From Ichthyocystis sparus (GTDB lineage: Bacteria > Pseudomonadota > Gammaproteobacteria > Burkholderiales > 2013Ark19i): 64,000 nucleotides of DNA. A model generated the notes under the pieces. It was not told the DNA's origin, ran no database searches, and worked only from the letters and a program-made list of their open reading frames with translations. Shown in pieces: positions 25,906-35,379 of this stretch. The position numbers were made by a program, and so were the translations under genes. The stretch lies in the NCBI RefSeq assembly GCF_900078755.1, contig NZ_FKIH01000003.1; one strand, given 5' to 3'. Numbering within the stretch: the first letter of the stretch is position 1; each line of letters starts with the position of its first letter.

Positions 25906-28005
25906 TTACATTTCTATACGTCCAAGAGGTTGTATTGTTACGTCTTGCGTTAGTTCTTGATACGAAAGTACTGGTATCTCATACAGATCTTGCTCTATCA
26001 ATTTTCTGATATACCTACGAATGTCCATAGACGTTAGTAAAATTGGCTTTTTCGCAACGTTTTGTACGTCCCCAATTGTCTTTTTAATATTTGCTACCAG
26101 GCGCTTACTTGACTGTGGGTCTAGTGCTAAGTAGCTACCAGCTGATGTTTGTCTAATAGCGTTTCTTACCATATCCTCCACCGTTGGCGAAAAAAGGTAA
26201 GCTGGAAGAGAATTCTTTTCTTGAGCAAATTTATGGCTAATTTGTCGTTTTAATGCAGTTCTTACGTACTCTGTGAGTAAAACGGAATCTTTTTCTTTTT
26301 GTCCCCACTCGATTAGTGCCTCAACTACTGTACGAATGTTTCTAATTGAAATGTCTTCCGATACAAGTCTTTGTAAAATTTCAGCTATTTTTTGAATCGG
26401 CATGACCCTCATCATCTCTTTGATAAGGTCAGGGAATTTTGATTCCATGGATGTTAGTAGAGCCTTGCTTTCTTGAATCCCAATGAAGTCAGTAGCGTAT
26501 TTTTTCAAAATAGTAGCTAAGTGGTAAGTCAAAATTTGAGTTATTCGCATGCATGTGATACTAGCTTGGGTCAGTGTGGGTTCAAGCTCCTCTCGAACCC
26601 AAATTGTTGCAATTCCGCCCAAAAAGCTCTCTCCTTCAACAAAATCTATATTTAAAGTTTGAAGGGTCTGTTTCGATTCACGAACCAATACATGCCGCGG
26701 CTTAAGTTTTCCACGAGAAATGGGGACTTCATTGAGTTGTATTATATATGTTTCACTAGGTAATCTGTCTGTATAACGTAATTGTATCCCAGGGAAGGGG
26801 ACGCCCAAATCCAAGTACAATGCCCTTCTTATTTTTATCAATTCTTCATTTAGTATATCTGTGCTAAATGTTTGATCTAAATCATTTGATACTTCCAATA
26901 TAAGCGGAACGGTGGGAGAAAATTCGCGATCATCTTCGGCCTTTCCATCTGCAGATTTAGCGGCACCAGCAGCCGCTTTTCCTGCATCTTTTTGTTCTCT
27001 GGTTTTTTGTGCTTTTACCACCTCATCTTTACGAGTTAATAAGATGTATCCAATAGAACCTATTACAACCGCTATTACGAAAAACACAGTCGCTGGCATG
27101 CCTGGTACCAAACCTAGTCCAAGCATTATAGCTGAGCCAATTAGAAGAGCCTTAGGTTGAGCAAATATTTGTTCTCCTATGTCTTTACCCACGTTGCTCG
27201 GTCCACCATCCACAGACGATACCCGAGTTACAATCATACCTGCACAAATCGAGATAAAGAGAGCTGGAATTTGGCTTATTAGACCATCACCTATGGATAA
27301 TACTGAGTAGGCACGCATGGCTTCACCTGCTGTTAGGTCTTTTTGCAGCATCCCTATAATTATGCCGCCTATCAAGTTAACAGCTACTATTATTAGCCCA
27401 GCAATTGCATCTCCCTTAACGAATTTCATGGCACCATCCATGGCACCGTACAATTGGCTTTCTTTTTCTACCATAAAGCGGCGTTTCTTGGCTTCTTCCA
27501 TATTTATAGCGCCAGCACGCATATCGCCGTCAATTGACATTTGTTTTCCAGGCATAGCATCTAAAGAGAAACGTGCAGCTACTTCTGAAACCCTTTCAGC
27601 ACCCTTAGTAATAACTATAAATTGCACTACAGTAAGAATTAAGAAAACAACAAGGCCAACGACCAAATTACCACCAACTACAAAGAAGCCGAATGTATAA
27701 ATAATGTGCCCAGCATCACCGTTAAGAAGGATTAAACGAGTGGTTGCAATTGAAATACCTAGACGAAATAAAGTAGTTATAAGTAGTACAGACGGAAAAG
27801 ATGAAAATGCCAATGGATTTGGCAAATACAAAGATACCATTAACAGTATTGCTGCGATACTCATGTTCATTGCAATGAGCACGTCGACCAGAGAAGTAGG
27901 CAACGGAATGATCATCATGAAGACAACCATAACAATAGCCGCTGCCACGACTAAATCGTTTCGCTTAGTTGCGGAAGAAACGAGTCTTATTAGCAATTGC
28001 TGCAT
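25906..28005 (-). CDS. sctV: T3SS export gate protein SctV
   Basis: FlhA/YscV-family export gate. The ATG at 28005 is preceded by AGGA at 7 bases; the in-frame TTG at 28023 is less likely. The N-terminal half has about eight membrane helices and the conserved FHIPEP-type region (FRLGISIATTRLILL, RVSEVAARFSLDAMPGKQMSIDGDMRAG). An Ala/Lys-rich linker (about 335-365) leads to the cytosolic domain that forms the nonameric ring. 699 residues. It ends the block sctW-SycN-like-sctX-sctY-sctV, the Yersinia order, with an 83-base gap after sctY. Confidence 0.96.
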   Translation of the reverse strand: MQQLLIRLVSSATKRNDLVVAAAIVMVVFMMIIPLPTSLVDVLIAMNMSIAAILLMVSLYLPNPLAFSSFPSVLLITTLFRLGISIATTRLILLNGDAGHIIYTFGFFVVGGNLVVGLVVFLILTVVQFIVITKGAERVSEVAARFSLDAMPGKQMSIDGDMRAGAINMEEAKKRRFMVEKESQLYGAMDGAMKFVKGDAIAGLIIVAVNLIGGIIIGMLQKDLTAGEAMRAYSVLSIGDGLISQIPALFISICAGMIVTRVSSVDGGPSNVGKDIGEQIFAQPKALLIGSAIMLGLGLVPGMPATVFFVIAVVIGSIGYILLTRKDEVVKAQKTREQKDAGKAAAGAAKSADGKAEDDREFSPTVPLILEVSNDLDQTFSTDILNEELIKIRRALYLDLGVPFPGIQLRYTDRLPSETYIIQLNEVPISRGKLKPRHVLVRESKQTLQTLNIDFVEGESFLGGIATIWVREELEPTLTQASITCMRITQILTYHLATILKKYATDFIGIQESKALLTSMESKFPDLIKEMMRVMPIQKIAEILQRLVSEDISIRNIRTVVEALIEWGQKEKDSVLLTEYVRTALKRQISHKFAQEKNSLPAYLFSPTVEDMVRNAIRQTSAGSYLALDPQSSKRLVANIKKTIGDVQNVAKKPILLTSMDIRRYIRKLIEQDLYEIPVLSYQELTQDVTIQPLGRIEM

Positions 28006-28106
28006 AGAGCTTCCTGAAAGCAATTTAATTTATTATTAGAGCACATGTTTTTCGATGTTAAACGAAAACAAATACAACCCAGAAATAGCCAGGTTAGCCG
28101 ATAGCA

Positions 28107-28508
28107 CTAAGGTTTTTCCCCACTAACAGCATTTTCCATGGCCTGTTTTTGTTTCATTTTTATACGAACATACTGCTTATAGTGTCTTCGGGATTCATCT
28201 ACATTACCAACCTCTTGCAAAACTTGAGCCATTAGCAAGTAATATTCCGGACTAGTCCATCCTCTTTTTTTAAGCTCATGCATGATCCTTAATGCATTTT
28301 TAGACTTTTTACAGCGAAGTTGTGCATATGCTAATAGTGGTAAAATAGACAAATCTCGTGGTCGTGATGTGTGAACCCCGACCAGAAGATCTTTTGCTTG
28401 ATTAAACTTTCCATAGTGTAAGTATTGGTAGCTTAGCAAAAGCATCGTATCCCGTTCATCTTTTGACAGATGAGTAGATTTTTTATTTGCATCCTTTTGG
28501 TTGTCCAT
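28107..28508 (-). CDS. sctY: TPR chaperone SctY (YscY-like)
   Basis: 133 residues made of TPR-like helices. Landmarks match YscY: LLLSYQYLHYGKFNQAKDLL, RPRDLSILPLLAYAQLR and a last repeat SRRHYKQYVRIKMK, comparable to the ARHAYQHYLELKDH end of YscY. In Yersinia YscY binds YscX and both are needed for export with YscV. Here it lies between the SctX-like gene and sctV, the same order. The ATG at 28508 is used; no strong ribosome site is visible. Confidence 0.78.
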   Translation of the reverse strand: MDNQKDANKKSTHLSKDERDTMLLLSYQYLHYGKFNQAKDLLVGVHTSRPRDLSILPLLAYAQLRCKKSKNALRIMHELKKRGWTSPEYYLLMAQVLQEVGNVDESRRHYKQYVRIKMKQKQAMENAVSGEKP

Positions 28509-28531
28509 TGATACCAATTTTTAGCGAGCTG

Positions 28532-28945
28532 TTATACGGAAATTAACGAATTTCTTGAGTTTGACATTAATTCACGCAGAGCCATTTCCTCAATAAGGAC
28601 ATGAACTGCTTTGTGAAAATTCTTATTGCTAGTTTCCTTTGCTAGCTGACGAAAACATTCATCGGCTGCCTGCATATGCATTAAGAATACGTCGGTTAAA
28701 AATAGTTTGTCATTGTTTATCTTAGGCTCCAAGGATTTTAGAGTTTGCTCTGCCAAATATCCTTTGAAATCTAATGCTGTTCCTGCATACGGATCTAATA
28801 ATTTGTCAGGAGGAAATATTCTCAAATCTTCAGGAATATCAACAGTTTCATCCGTTAAAATATTTTCCTTATGATGATCAACTGACAAAAGACCATAATC
28901 GAACGAGAGAAGTTTTGGTCCCGTTGAGTTTAGCTGATTGTCCAT
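28532..28945 (-). CDS. sctX: SctX (YscX-like) early T3SS substrate
   Basis: 137 residues. The ATG at 28945 follows a strong GGAGGAGG. The layout agrees with YscX: a low-complexity N-terminus, an IPEDLRIFPPDKLLDPYAG segment near the middle, and a helical end (VLIEEMALRELMSNSRNSL). YscX is a secreted partner of YscY and YscV. The call relies on order (sctW, SycN-like, sctX, sctY, sctV) as much as on sequence. Confidence 0.68.
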   Translation of the reverse strand: MDNQLNSTGPKLLSFDYGLLSVDHHKENILTDETVDIPEDLRIFPPDKLLDPYAGTALDFKGYLAEQTLKSLEPKINNDKLFLTDVFLMHMQAADECFRQLAKETSNKNFHKAVHVLIEEMALRELMSNSRNSLISV

Positions 28946-29023
28946 TTTTCCTCCTCCTATGTCCGATATCATAAAAGAAGGCTATTAATTTTTTTTAAAG
29001 TACGTGGTGGTAAATGGGTATTT

Positions 29024-29404
29024 CTAGCTAATTATTACCGTTAAGAATCTTTGCAAACTAATAATACAATCGTCTATTACATCAATAGAAGCCTTTTGAG
29101 GAGAAATTCTCATTATTGCAACCAGCCATTCTTGGTTGTTTATTTCAGACATGCTTACAGCCAGTCCAGTCATACTTCTCTGGCGTCGCATATCTACTGA
29201 AACTAGAGCTTTTTCTTTTTTCTCTGTGTCAAAATATATAGCAGGGGCTGCATAGAAAGGAATCACATGAACACGGTCACTATCAAGCCCAAATATCCAT
29301 CCACGTGAAGTATCCTCCAGTTGAAACGCTGAACCACCTATGTCATCTGGTAGTTCCATATCTATATACCTTTGGTATTCAGCTATCGCTGCTTCTGGTG
29401 ACAA
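29024..29404 (-). CDS. Class I chaperone, SycN-like
   Basis: 126 residues with the alternating strand-helix pattern of a CesT/SycN-type chaperone (FQLEDTSRGWIFGLDSDRVHVIPF; EWLVAIMRISP; a last helix VIDDCIISLQRFLTVI). It begins with TTG at 29404, supported by AGAGGGGG 6 bases upstream; no ATG fits. It lies 26 bases after the gatekeeper gene sctW. In Yersinia SycN (with YscB) is the chaperone of the gatekeeper YopN, so SctW is the likely client; that is inference. Confidence 0.65.
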   Translation of the reverse strand: MSPEAAIAEYQRYIDMELPDDIGGSAFQLEDTSRGWIFGLDSDRVHVIPFYAAPAIYFDTEKKEKALVSVDMRRQRSMTGLAVSMSEINNQEWLVAIMRISPQKASIDVIDDCIISLQRFLTVIIS

Positions 29405-29430
29405 AGCACGCCCCCTCTTGTATTAGCCGA

Positions 29431-30888
29431 CTACTGGGATTTTACTCGTCGTTTCTCTGATTGCAAGAAATCAACCGACTCTACAGTGGTCATGTCAGTA
29501 TCTAAGGTCTCTTCCGTGTCAATGAGAGAGTCCATGACCACAATTGCCTCATCAATGGTTTTTACCCTGCTTTCATCACCGTCAGGCATCATTTCTGCAG
29601 GTACCTCGCGAACACCACTTAGCATTGCATTCATAAAACATATAGCCAAACGTGTTTTGGAAAGACTGGCCTTGTCTGCTTCGTTGTTAGGATCATACAC
29701 TTTGTGCCTAGTTAAGATTTGACTGTAATGGTTGCTGGTAACCCAGGCTTCCGTACTCAAGAGAACACATTCATCTGTCATGGTAGCTTGAGAAATTTCA
29801 AATCCGTGCTGTTTTTTCATGAGGGCCGTATGTTCCTTGCATGATTCATACACATTGCGGGTAGCGGCCAGGATCTTGAAATCTCTAAGCATTAAAGTTA
29901 GGTTGGTGGATCCTATGGATGGTTGCGAGCTATTCATGTCTGCTGATATTGCTTTTACCACCTCACTAAAGCCAGATTGAATGTTATCCAACCCAAATCG
30001 TTGCCTAACCATCAAGTATAGGGAGCGAAGAGATGAGTTTTGCAAGGCTTCCTCATGCAGTGCCTGCATTCCAGTTTCAGTATCTGGGGAATATGAGTCT
30101 GCTAGATTGGAGTAAACAGATTGAAAAGTTTTTACCCCAGATTTAAGAGACTCCTGATCTTTTTTATCTAAATTAGAACTTTTTATCGATTCTGCAAAGC
30201 TACGCGCCGCTGATGCTACGTTAAATTTAGCGCGGATAGTTTGTCCATGTTCCAAACGTAGCTCACGTAGTTGTTCCATGAGACTGGAAATATTACTTTT
30301 TAGCTCACGTATTTTACTCTCAGGAGTATTAGGGTCACTCTCCGCCTCCTTAAGGGCACGTTCAGCAAAGTTTAAGGAAAACTGAAGTGCCATATCCTGT
30401 GAAACCTCGTCATCTGGGTATTCCATTTCTGCCATTTGACGAGCACCCTTAGGCCTTTTAGATAGCTTTTTGGAAAATAGCATTAGGCCCGATAGATCAG
30501 ACAGGGTAACTTCCGAGTATTTTTGAGCTTCAGTTTCTGATAGTTCCTCAGGGCGTTCCCCCTCAATCTCAAACTTACGTTCCTTGAGCGAGCGCACCCG
30601 CTTTGTTAGGGTTGATGCTGCCATGGACAACTCCTCAACCCCTGCTGAGGAAGTTGCCATATCTATGTAAGACAAATTAGCTACAAACTTTTGTGAGTTA
30701 AAGGTGCGAGTTGAGTGCATATGCTGAGCAATAGGGTTGCTTCTACGGGTTCGTTCATTTCTTATGCCACTAAGGTCACGATCCTCTGATGCCAGATCTT
30801 CTGACCCTTGCTGAGAGCCTCCTTGGGGAAATTTCAAGGCCTGAGTGGACACCGTCCTTGCTATACGACCAATCTGAGAAGGACCCAT
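29431..30888 (-). CDS. sctW: T3SS gatekeeper SctW (YopN/CopN/HrpJ type)
   Basis: Regulator that holds back effectors until translocators are out or contact is made. 486 residues from the ATG at 30888, which has AAGGAG 9 bases upstream; an ATG at 30915 lacks proper spacing. The N-terminal 100 residues are Ser/Gln/Arg-rich as in secreted gatekeepers. The middle (SEVTLSDLSGLMLFSKKL, LREL.LEHGQTIRAKFNVASAA) and the region near SLYLMVRQRFGLDNIQSGF fit the HrpJ-type helical X-bundles. The acidic C-terminal part may include a TyeA-like section. First gene of a minus-strand operon divergent from the translocon genes. Confidence 0.85.
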   Translation of the reverse strand: MGPSQIGRIARTVSTQALKFPQGGSQQGSEDLASEDRDLSGIRNERTRRSNPIAQHMHSTRTFNSQKFVANLSYIDMATSSAGVEELSMAASTLTKRVRSLKERKFEIEGERPEELSETEAQKYSEVTLSDLSGLMLFSKKLSKRPKGARQMAEMEYPDDEVSQDMALQFSLNFAERALKEAESDPNTPESKIRELKSNISSLMEQLRELRLEHGQTIRAKFNVASAARSFAESIKSSNLDKKDQESLKSGVKTFQSVYSNLADSYSPDTETGMQALHEEALQNSSLRSLYLMVRQRFGLDNIQSGFSEVVKAISADMNSSQPSIGSTNLTLMLRDFKILAATRNVYESCKEHTALMKKQHGFEISQATMTDECVLLSTEAWVTSNHYSQILTRHKVYDPNNEADKASLSKTRLAICFMNAMLSGVREVPAEMMPDGDESRVKTIDEAIVVMDSLIDTEETLDTDMTTVESVDFLQSEKRRVKSQ

Positions 30889-31305
30889 TGTCTTTTTCTC
30901 CTTTACTGTTGCCATCCTAATTTGTTTCTTTCCTACTGCACACAAGATGGTGCCTGCCAATTCTATGTCCATGTGAGAAATTTGTCGTGTAACAAATTCC
31001 CTCTCATGGTAATTACTAATAGTAAATACACCACAAGTAGTGGTTTTTTGTTGTTGTATTAAGTTCGTCAGAGTTTATATATAAAATAACCAACATTGTT
31101 TGTTATGTCATATATAAATTAGATTATTTCGTTATGCTATGCTGCTTTACACTATCGTTATGTTTTATCCGTTATTTGATTTGCGTATGTAAAAATATTA
31201 TGGGCGTCATTGAATTGATTTTTTTTTTAAATTTTTCAGGTAGGATCCATTCTTGTTATTCAGTTTGAGTCTAGACGTCTTCGGGATGTCTCGGAAAAGG
31301 GTGTT
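30889..31305. promoter_or_regulatory. Divergent control region between sctW and translocon operons
   Basis: 417 bases without a gene. It must hold the promoters of the minus-strand sctW block and of the + translocon block. It is very AT-rich from 31070 to 31240, contains the 45-base palindrome at 31074-31118, and has a short hairpin with a TTCG loop at 31273-31291 just before the ribosome site of the first + gene. A weak stem ACCAC/GTGGT plus T run at 31029-31049 could be a terminator. Confidence 0.55.
31074..31118. promoter_or_regulatory. 45-bp imperfect palindrome in the divergent T3SS region
   Basis: Arms TTTATATATAAAATAAC (31074-31090) and GTTATGTCATATATAAA (31102-31118) match at 15 of 17 positions when one is reversed and complemented. 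The 11-base centre holds AACATTGTT, itself nearly palindromic. Such symmetry between two divergent operons fits a binding site for a dimeric regulator. Confidence 0.55.
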
Positions 31306-31719
31306 ATGTCAGCCGATATATTAGAGATAGCGCGGGAAATTAAAAAAAGGGAGAGGCTGGTTAATCGAGCCCGTGAGATTGTTGAGGAAAATAAAAAGAA
31401 TCTGGAGCTGGCCCTTCAAGCAGAAGGTGTTAGTATGGAGTTTCTGGATATTGCACAAAAACATCTTACTGATAAAGAGCGTGATACTATTCAGAAGATG
31501 TACGATGTTATCCAGAAGGAGATCTCCCGAATGGCAGAGGAAAAAGCTGATTCTTCTCCGGTTTCTAATCAGGAACAAAATGGAGAAAAAGATATTGTCA
31601 CTGATGCTGATAAGGATGTGTCCGTTGCTGAAGTTCCTGTGGATGTTGCTCTTAAGGGAGGATTCGCTGCTGCAGGAGACAAGAAGGTGCGTAAAAAGAA
31701 GAAGAAGGACTGGATTTAG
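31306..31719 (+). CDS. Coiled-coil chaperone-like protein (SseA position)
   Basis: 137 residues, helical and charged, with a coiled coil in the first 85 residues (IAREIKKRERLVNRAREIVE..) and a very basic end (KKVRKKKKKDWI). It lies directly upstream of an EspA/SseB-like filament gene, exactly where SPI-2 has sseA, the small coiled-coil chaperone of SseB. Size, basic tail and place agree; direct sequence likeness is weak. AAGGG sits 5 bases before the ATG. First gene of the + translocon block. Confidence 0.6.
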   Translation: MSADILEIAREIKKRERLVNRAREIVEENKKNLELALQAEGVSMEFLDIAQKHLTDKERDTIQKMYDVIQKEISRMAEEKADSSPVSNQEQNGEKDIVTDADKDVSVAEVPVDVALKGGFAAAGDKKVRKKKKKDWI

Positions 31720-31784
31720 CTATTTTAGCTATACTACACTGTTTTGCATTTGATTTTAGGCGTTAAACGTAACGGAGGTTAGGA

Positions 31785-32321
31785 ATGCCTACGAGTGATC
31801 CATGGTATGTTTCTTACAATTTTTCTTATCAGACACCACAAATTCAGGCTCTATTTGCACAAGGTCCAGGGGACATTGCTATGCAGGTGCTGATCCTGCT
31901 TGTTGGTACTATGAGCATGAAAAACCAAAATGATACAGTTAGTTTGCAGCTTTTGGAGATGGATAAGAAAAACAAGAGGCTAGCGCTTTTGAATAAAACT
32001 CTAGGTGATTTGCAGAGCTATAAGGCTACTTTTCCTCCTGATACAACTCCAGATAAGTCGGTTCTTCCTCTGCCTCAAGATATCGTTGATGATTTGACTG
32101 CATTAGGGCAGGATCCGACTAAGGTTACTAATTATGGTGAGCTGTTAGGAGCAATTGAAAAGGTTCGTGCCGCTATTGACCAGCTTAATTCTCTCAGCCA
32201 GCAAGACGCAACGCGCTTGCAGATGGGTGTTAACCAGTCTCAAGTTTATTCTGACATGACCACTAACTCCATGCAGACCTTCTTTAACTCCCTCAAGGCT
32301 ATCGTTCGTAACCTTGTTTAG
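31785..32321 (+). CDS. sctA: T3SS tip/filament translocator SctA (EspA/SseB-like)
   Basis: 178 residues. Layout follows EspA: a hydrophobic N-terminal helix (DIAMQVLILLVGTMSM), a coiled-coil heptad run (VSLQLLEMDKKNKRLALLNKTL), a central LPQDIVDDLTALGQD comparable to LPDEVISYINDP of EspA, and a C-terminal coiled coil ending MTTNSMQTFFNSLKAIV. EspA and SseB build the link between needle and pore. Only one such gene is present although the pore genes downstream are doubled. No cleavable signal peptide, as expected for a T3SS substrate. Confidence 0.78.
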   Translation: MPTSDPWYVSYNFSYQTPQIQALFAQGPGDIAMQVLILLVGTMSMKNQNDTVSLQLLEMDKKNKRLALLNKTLGDLQSYKATFPPDTTPDKSVLPLPQDIVDDLTALGQDPTKVTNYGELLGAIEKVRAAIDQLNSLSQQDATRLQMGVNQSQVYSDMTTNSMQTFFNSLKAIVRNLV

Positions 32322-32444
32322 TTTAGTGTTACTGGTATGTTATTACTTATCAGGAACAAACTGAGCTTATAGCAGACAAAAATACGTAGGCAAGCTTTTT
32401 GTGAGCTACGGGTGCTTAGAAGAATAAATATAAAGAGAGTTACC

Positions 32445-32975
32445 ATGCATGGTTCTAGTGGGGATACGAAAAGTGACGAGTCGTTGTTTCATGATTTTAA
32501 TCTATTGTTGTCGCATATTTTTAGTGGTGGTACCATGGCGGAATGGGAGGGTCGTTCGCCAGAGGCAATTAAAATAATTCATTATAATGCCATAAAACTT
32601 TACAATTCTGGGAACTATGATGATGCCCATATTTTGTTTCATGAGCTTGTTCGCCTAAATCATAGCAATTATGAATTTATGTTTAGCTTGGCTGCTTGTT
32701 TGCAAAAGAAAAAAAGATATGCTAACGCGGCAAATGTATATTTATCATCAATTATGCTTAACGAGGGTGACACTAATTTAGAACCATCGTTTCGTATTGC
32801 AGAGTGCCTTATTGCATCAAATTCACATTTGGATGAGGCTGAAAGATATTTGGAGCATGTAATTAAACATTGTCCTGATGAAGGTGAATTATCAGAGTTT
32901 GGTCCTATTGCAAAAGCAAAGTTGAAGCTTCTTAAAAAGAAGGGCGCTCAAAAGGAAAAAAATAAACAAAATTGA
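32445..32975 (+). CDS. Class II translocator chaperone, cassette 1 (SycD/SscA-like)
   Basis: TPR chaperone of 176 residues expected to hold SctE before export. The opening HIFSGGTMAEWEGRSPEAI and the TPR units (YNAIKLYNSGNYDDAHILFHELVRLNH, YANAANVYLSSI, LDEAERYLEHVI) fit the SycD/LcrH/SicA family. The ATG at 32445 is used. It ends 8 bases before SctE1. Its close paralog is at 36411, in front of SctE2, with HELVRL and NAANVYLS shared exactly. Confidence 0.88.
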   Translation: MHGSSGDTKSDESLFHDFNLLLSHIFSGGTMAEWEGRSPEAIKIIHYNAIKLYNSGNYDDAHILFHELVRLNHSNYEFMFSLAACLQKKKRYANAANVYLSSIMLNEGDTNLEPSFRIAECLIASNSHLDEAERYLEHVIKHCPDEGELSEFGPIAKAKLKLLKKKGAQKEKNKQN

Positions 32976-32983
32976 GGTGCTAT

Positions 32984-34267
32984 ATGCAATCTAATGTTAA
33001 TTCAACTGGTTCTAACAGCACTTCTACTGTTTCTAGTAATAATGATGTTGTATCTGAATCTGCAGAATCTGAGCAAGCAAAGCAGGATAGGGCCGCTGAA
33101 GACATAAATGTAACCAAGGTTTTGAGGGCTGCTGCATCTGATACACAGGTGACTAATGATGCTGCCCAGAATGCCGTGAGAGCGCTTGGGGAAATTATAA
33201 ACAAAAAGTCACCTTTTGATTCTTATGGGCCAGCAAAGCTAAAAATGCCATCTGGATATGAATATTTGGAAAACATGTCTCCAGAAGATGCGATGGTGGC
33301 AGTTAATAATGCTAGTTCTGAGATTATAGATAAGGCTATACAAGCTTCTGTAACACGGCTAAAAGGAAGCCAGCACGATTATAAAGTACTACATGATAGA
33401 AACATGCAAAAATTAGAAGAGTACATAGAAGAAGGAAGTTCTAGTATAGGAGATTTAATCCTAAAAATATTGTTTTTTTTAGTAATGATAGTAATAGCAG
33501 CAATTGCCATTGCTGCTGCTGTGCTTGTTCCTAGTCCAGCAACAATAATAGCTGCAATTTCTGCCATTATGGGCTTAATTAATTCAGGGCTATCGATAGC
33601 GAGTCAAGTGTCAGGTGAGGATATAACCTTTTCTGGCATGTTAAGACAAATGGCTGAAGGTATCAAAGTTTCATTAGTTAAAGATGGTATGGATTCAGAA
33701 AAGGCGGAGGGTGTTGCTAAAGCTATAGCTGGTACTACTGGTATTGTTACTGGGATGTTTTTAGGTGATCCCAAGGTTTTGTCTATGTACTTTGAGGGTA
33801 TAGCTCAGAGTATGGGTATGACACAGTCTGGAGCTCAAATTTTTGGCATGATTATGTCGTTTATAGTGATGATAGCTTTGATGGGTGTAACTATGAACGC
33901 TGGTGGTGCTATTTCTTCTACCGCCACTAGTGTATCAGCAGCTACTACCTATTTAGGTTCTGTTGATGATGTTTCTAAGTTTGCTCAGATGAGTGCTGAT
34001 ATTTCACAAATTGCTCAAGTAGGGTTGCAAGTTGGTCAAGCCGGATATGCTATGTATCAGGCAAAAACTCAGTATGACAAGGCAAAAATTAAAGCAGATC
34101 TTACCAAGATGAGGGGTTTTTTAAACGCGATGAGGGATAGTCGTAAAAGAGAACAGGACATGATGAAGCAACTAATTACTCACATGGCCGAGATGCAAGA
34201 GTTAACTAATCAAACTATTCAGAGTGCTTTGAAGTCTTCTGGGGTGGCATTTCGTAACATGGTTTGA
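32984..34267 (+). CDS. sctE: Major pore-forming translocator SctE, copy 1
   Basis: YopB/SseC/EspD-type translocator, 427 residues, inserted into the host membrane. Two hydrophobic regions are clear: residues about 157-205 (LFFLVMIVIAAIAIAAAVLVPSP..) and about 285-308 (FGMIMSFIVMIALMGVTMNAG). The N-terminus is Ser/Asn/Thr-rich without a Sec signal. The ATG at 32984 follows GAGGTG. It is preceded by its chaperone and followed by SctB1, as in sscA-sseC-sseD. It is clearly related to SctE2 at 37000. Confidence 0.88.
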   Translation: MQSNVNSTGSNSTSTVSSNNDVVSESAESEQAKQDRAAEDINVTKVLRAAASDTQVTNDAAQNAVRALGEIINKKSPFDSYGPAKLKMPSGYEYLENMSPEDAMVAVNNASSEIIDKAIQASVTRLKGSQHDYKVLHDRNMQKLEEYIEEGSSSIGDLILKILFFLVMIVIAAIAIAAAVLVPSPATIIAAISAIMGLINSGLSIASQVSGEDITFSGMLRQMAEGIKVSLVKDGMDSEKAEGVAKAIAGTTGIVTGMFLGDPKVLSMYFEGIAQSMGMTQSGAQIFGMIMSFIVMIALMGVTMNAGGAISSTATSVSAATTYLGSVDDVSKFAQMSADISQIAQVGLQVGQAGYAMYQAKTQYDKAKIKADLTKMRGFLNAMRDSRKREQDMMKQLITHMAEMQELTNQTIQSALKSSGVAFRNMV

Positions 34268-34306
34268 ACTTACACTAACAATGCAGTTAGGGAGAGTGAG
34301 GATTAT

Positions 34307-35326
34307 ATGAATATAAATGCAAATGTCGGTACTACACCTGATACCACTATAGATCCAGCACAAAAGCCGTCCAATAAAGAGCTTGAAGAATTAATGGCTG
34401 AACTGGCTAAGATCATGTCCGGTAATTCTGACGCCAAGACTGGTTCCACTGCAGGTGGAGTGGCCGATTCTAAAAATGTGGGAATCACATCAATTGTTGA
34501 AAGTGATTCGAGTGTTAACATAGCCGCAGCTGCTAGTCAATCAATGGGACTACCGGCTGAGCCGGTAGTGGCAAGTGATAGCAACGCCATATCAGATCTT
34601 ACCTTAGGTTTTTCCAATGAGCAAAACTTTCAGGCACTTCTTGCTCAGGTTATGTCTGTTCTTATTGAATCCTCCGCTGAGGAATCAGCGAGCAACTGGA
34701 ATGAACGAGCCTTAAACTCGCAAGAAGCCCTTCAGCATAGTATATCAGCTTCAGATCATATGCTTGAGGGGGCAAAATCAGCTTTTGTTGCTTCTATGGT
34801 AGCTTCTGGTGTAAGCATGGCTGCTGGCCTTGGAAGTATGGGGATGTCTGTGAAATCCATGCATTCTAGCACTAAGGCTGCTGACTTGAAATCTCAGGCT
34901 TCAGCTTTGCAGAATCCGGAGATGGCAGGTCTTGCAACAGCTAGTGGTTCGAATACGGTTAATGCTGCAGATGCGGTAGCTGAGACCGGTTTGGGCTCAG
35001 TTGATGCTACGAAAAAAGCTTTGTTAGACAAAGCATTGCTTAAAGAGCAGGAAGCGCAAAAGCTTTCTTTGGGAGCTGATGCCTTAGGCAGGACGGGTAT
35101 GCCTTTAGGAAATGCCATTTCAGCTGTTGGCCAATTCCAGAATGCGCAATTTTCTGCAAAGCAAGCTAAGGAAGAAGCTCTTGGTCAAGTTGATCAGAAT
35201 GAGGCAGGCATGGCTGCTGATTGGCAAAGTCGTATGAGCGAAGTTCGTACTCATATTCTGCAAGTTTTGCAAGAGGCAAGTCGTGCCAGTACGCAGTCAC
35301 AATCATCTGCTTTTCGTAATACCTAG
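34307..35326 (+). CDS. sctB: Minor pore-forming translocator SctB, copy 1
   Basis: YopD/SseD/EspB-type partner of SctE, 339 residues. It has one hydrophobic stretch (about 158-182, FVASMVASGVSMAAGLGSMG) preceded by SASNWNERALNSQEALQHS, a pattern shared with SctB2 (QEAANERI...). The C-terminal part (AADWQSRMSEVRTHILQVLQEASRASTQSQSSAFR) closely matches the end of SctB2 at 39562. N-terminus polar, no Sec signal. Lies 39 bases after SctE1 and 53 before its second chaperone. Confidence 0.85.
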   Translation: MNINANVGTTPDTTIDPAQKPSNKELEELMAELAKIMSGNSDAKTGSTAGGVADSKNVGITSIVESDSSVNIAAAASQSMGLPAEPVVASDSNAISDLTLGFSNEQNFQALLAQVMSVLIESSAEESASNWNERALNSQEALQHSISASDHMLEGAKSAFVASMVASGVSMAAGLGSMGMSVKSMHSSTKAADLKSQASALQNPEMAGLATASGSNTVNAADAVAETGLGSVDATKKALLDKALLKEQEAQKLSLGADALGRTGMPLGNAISAVGQFQNAQFSAKQAKEEALGQVDQNEAGMAADWQSRMSEVRTHILQVLQEASRASTQSQSSAFRNT

Positions 35327-35379
35327 TTTTGCGGTAAAAATAGTAATGATAATGATAATTATAAATTAAGAGGTGATTA

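Noticed and set aside
30977..31062. Small + frame overlapping the sctW start (30808-31062)
   Set aside because: Mirror of the sctW coding part and promoter; no ribosome site, no coding character.
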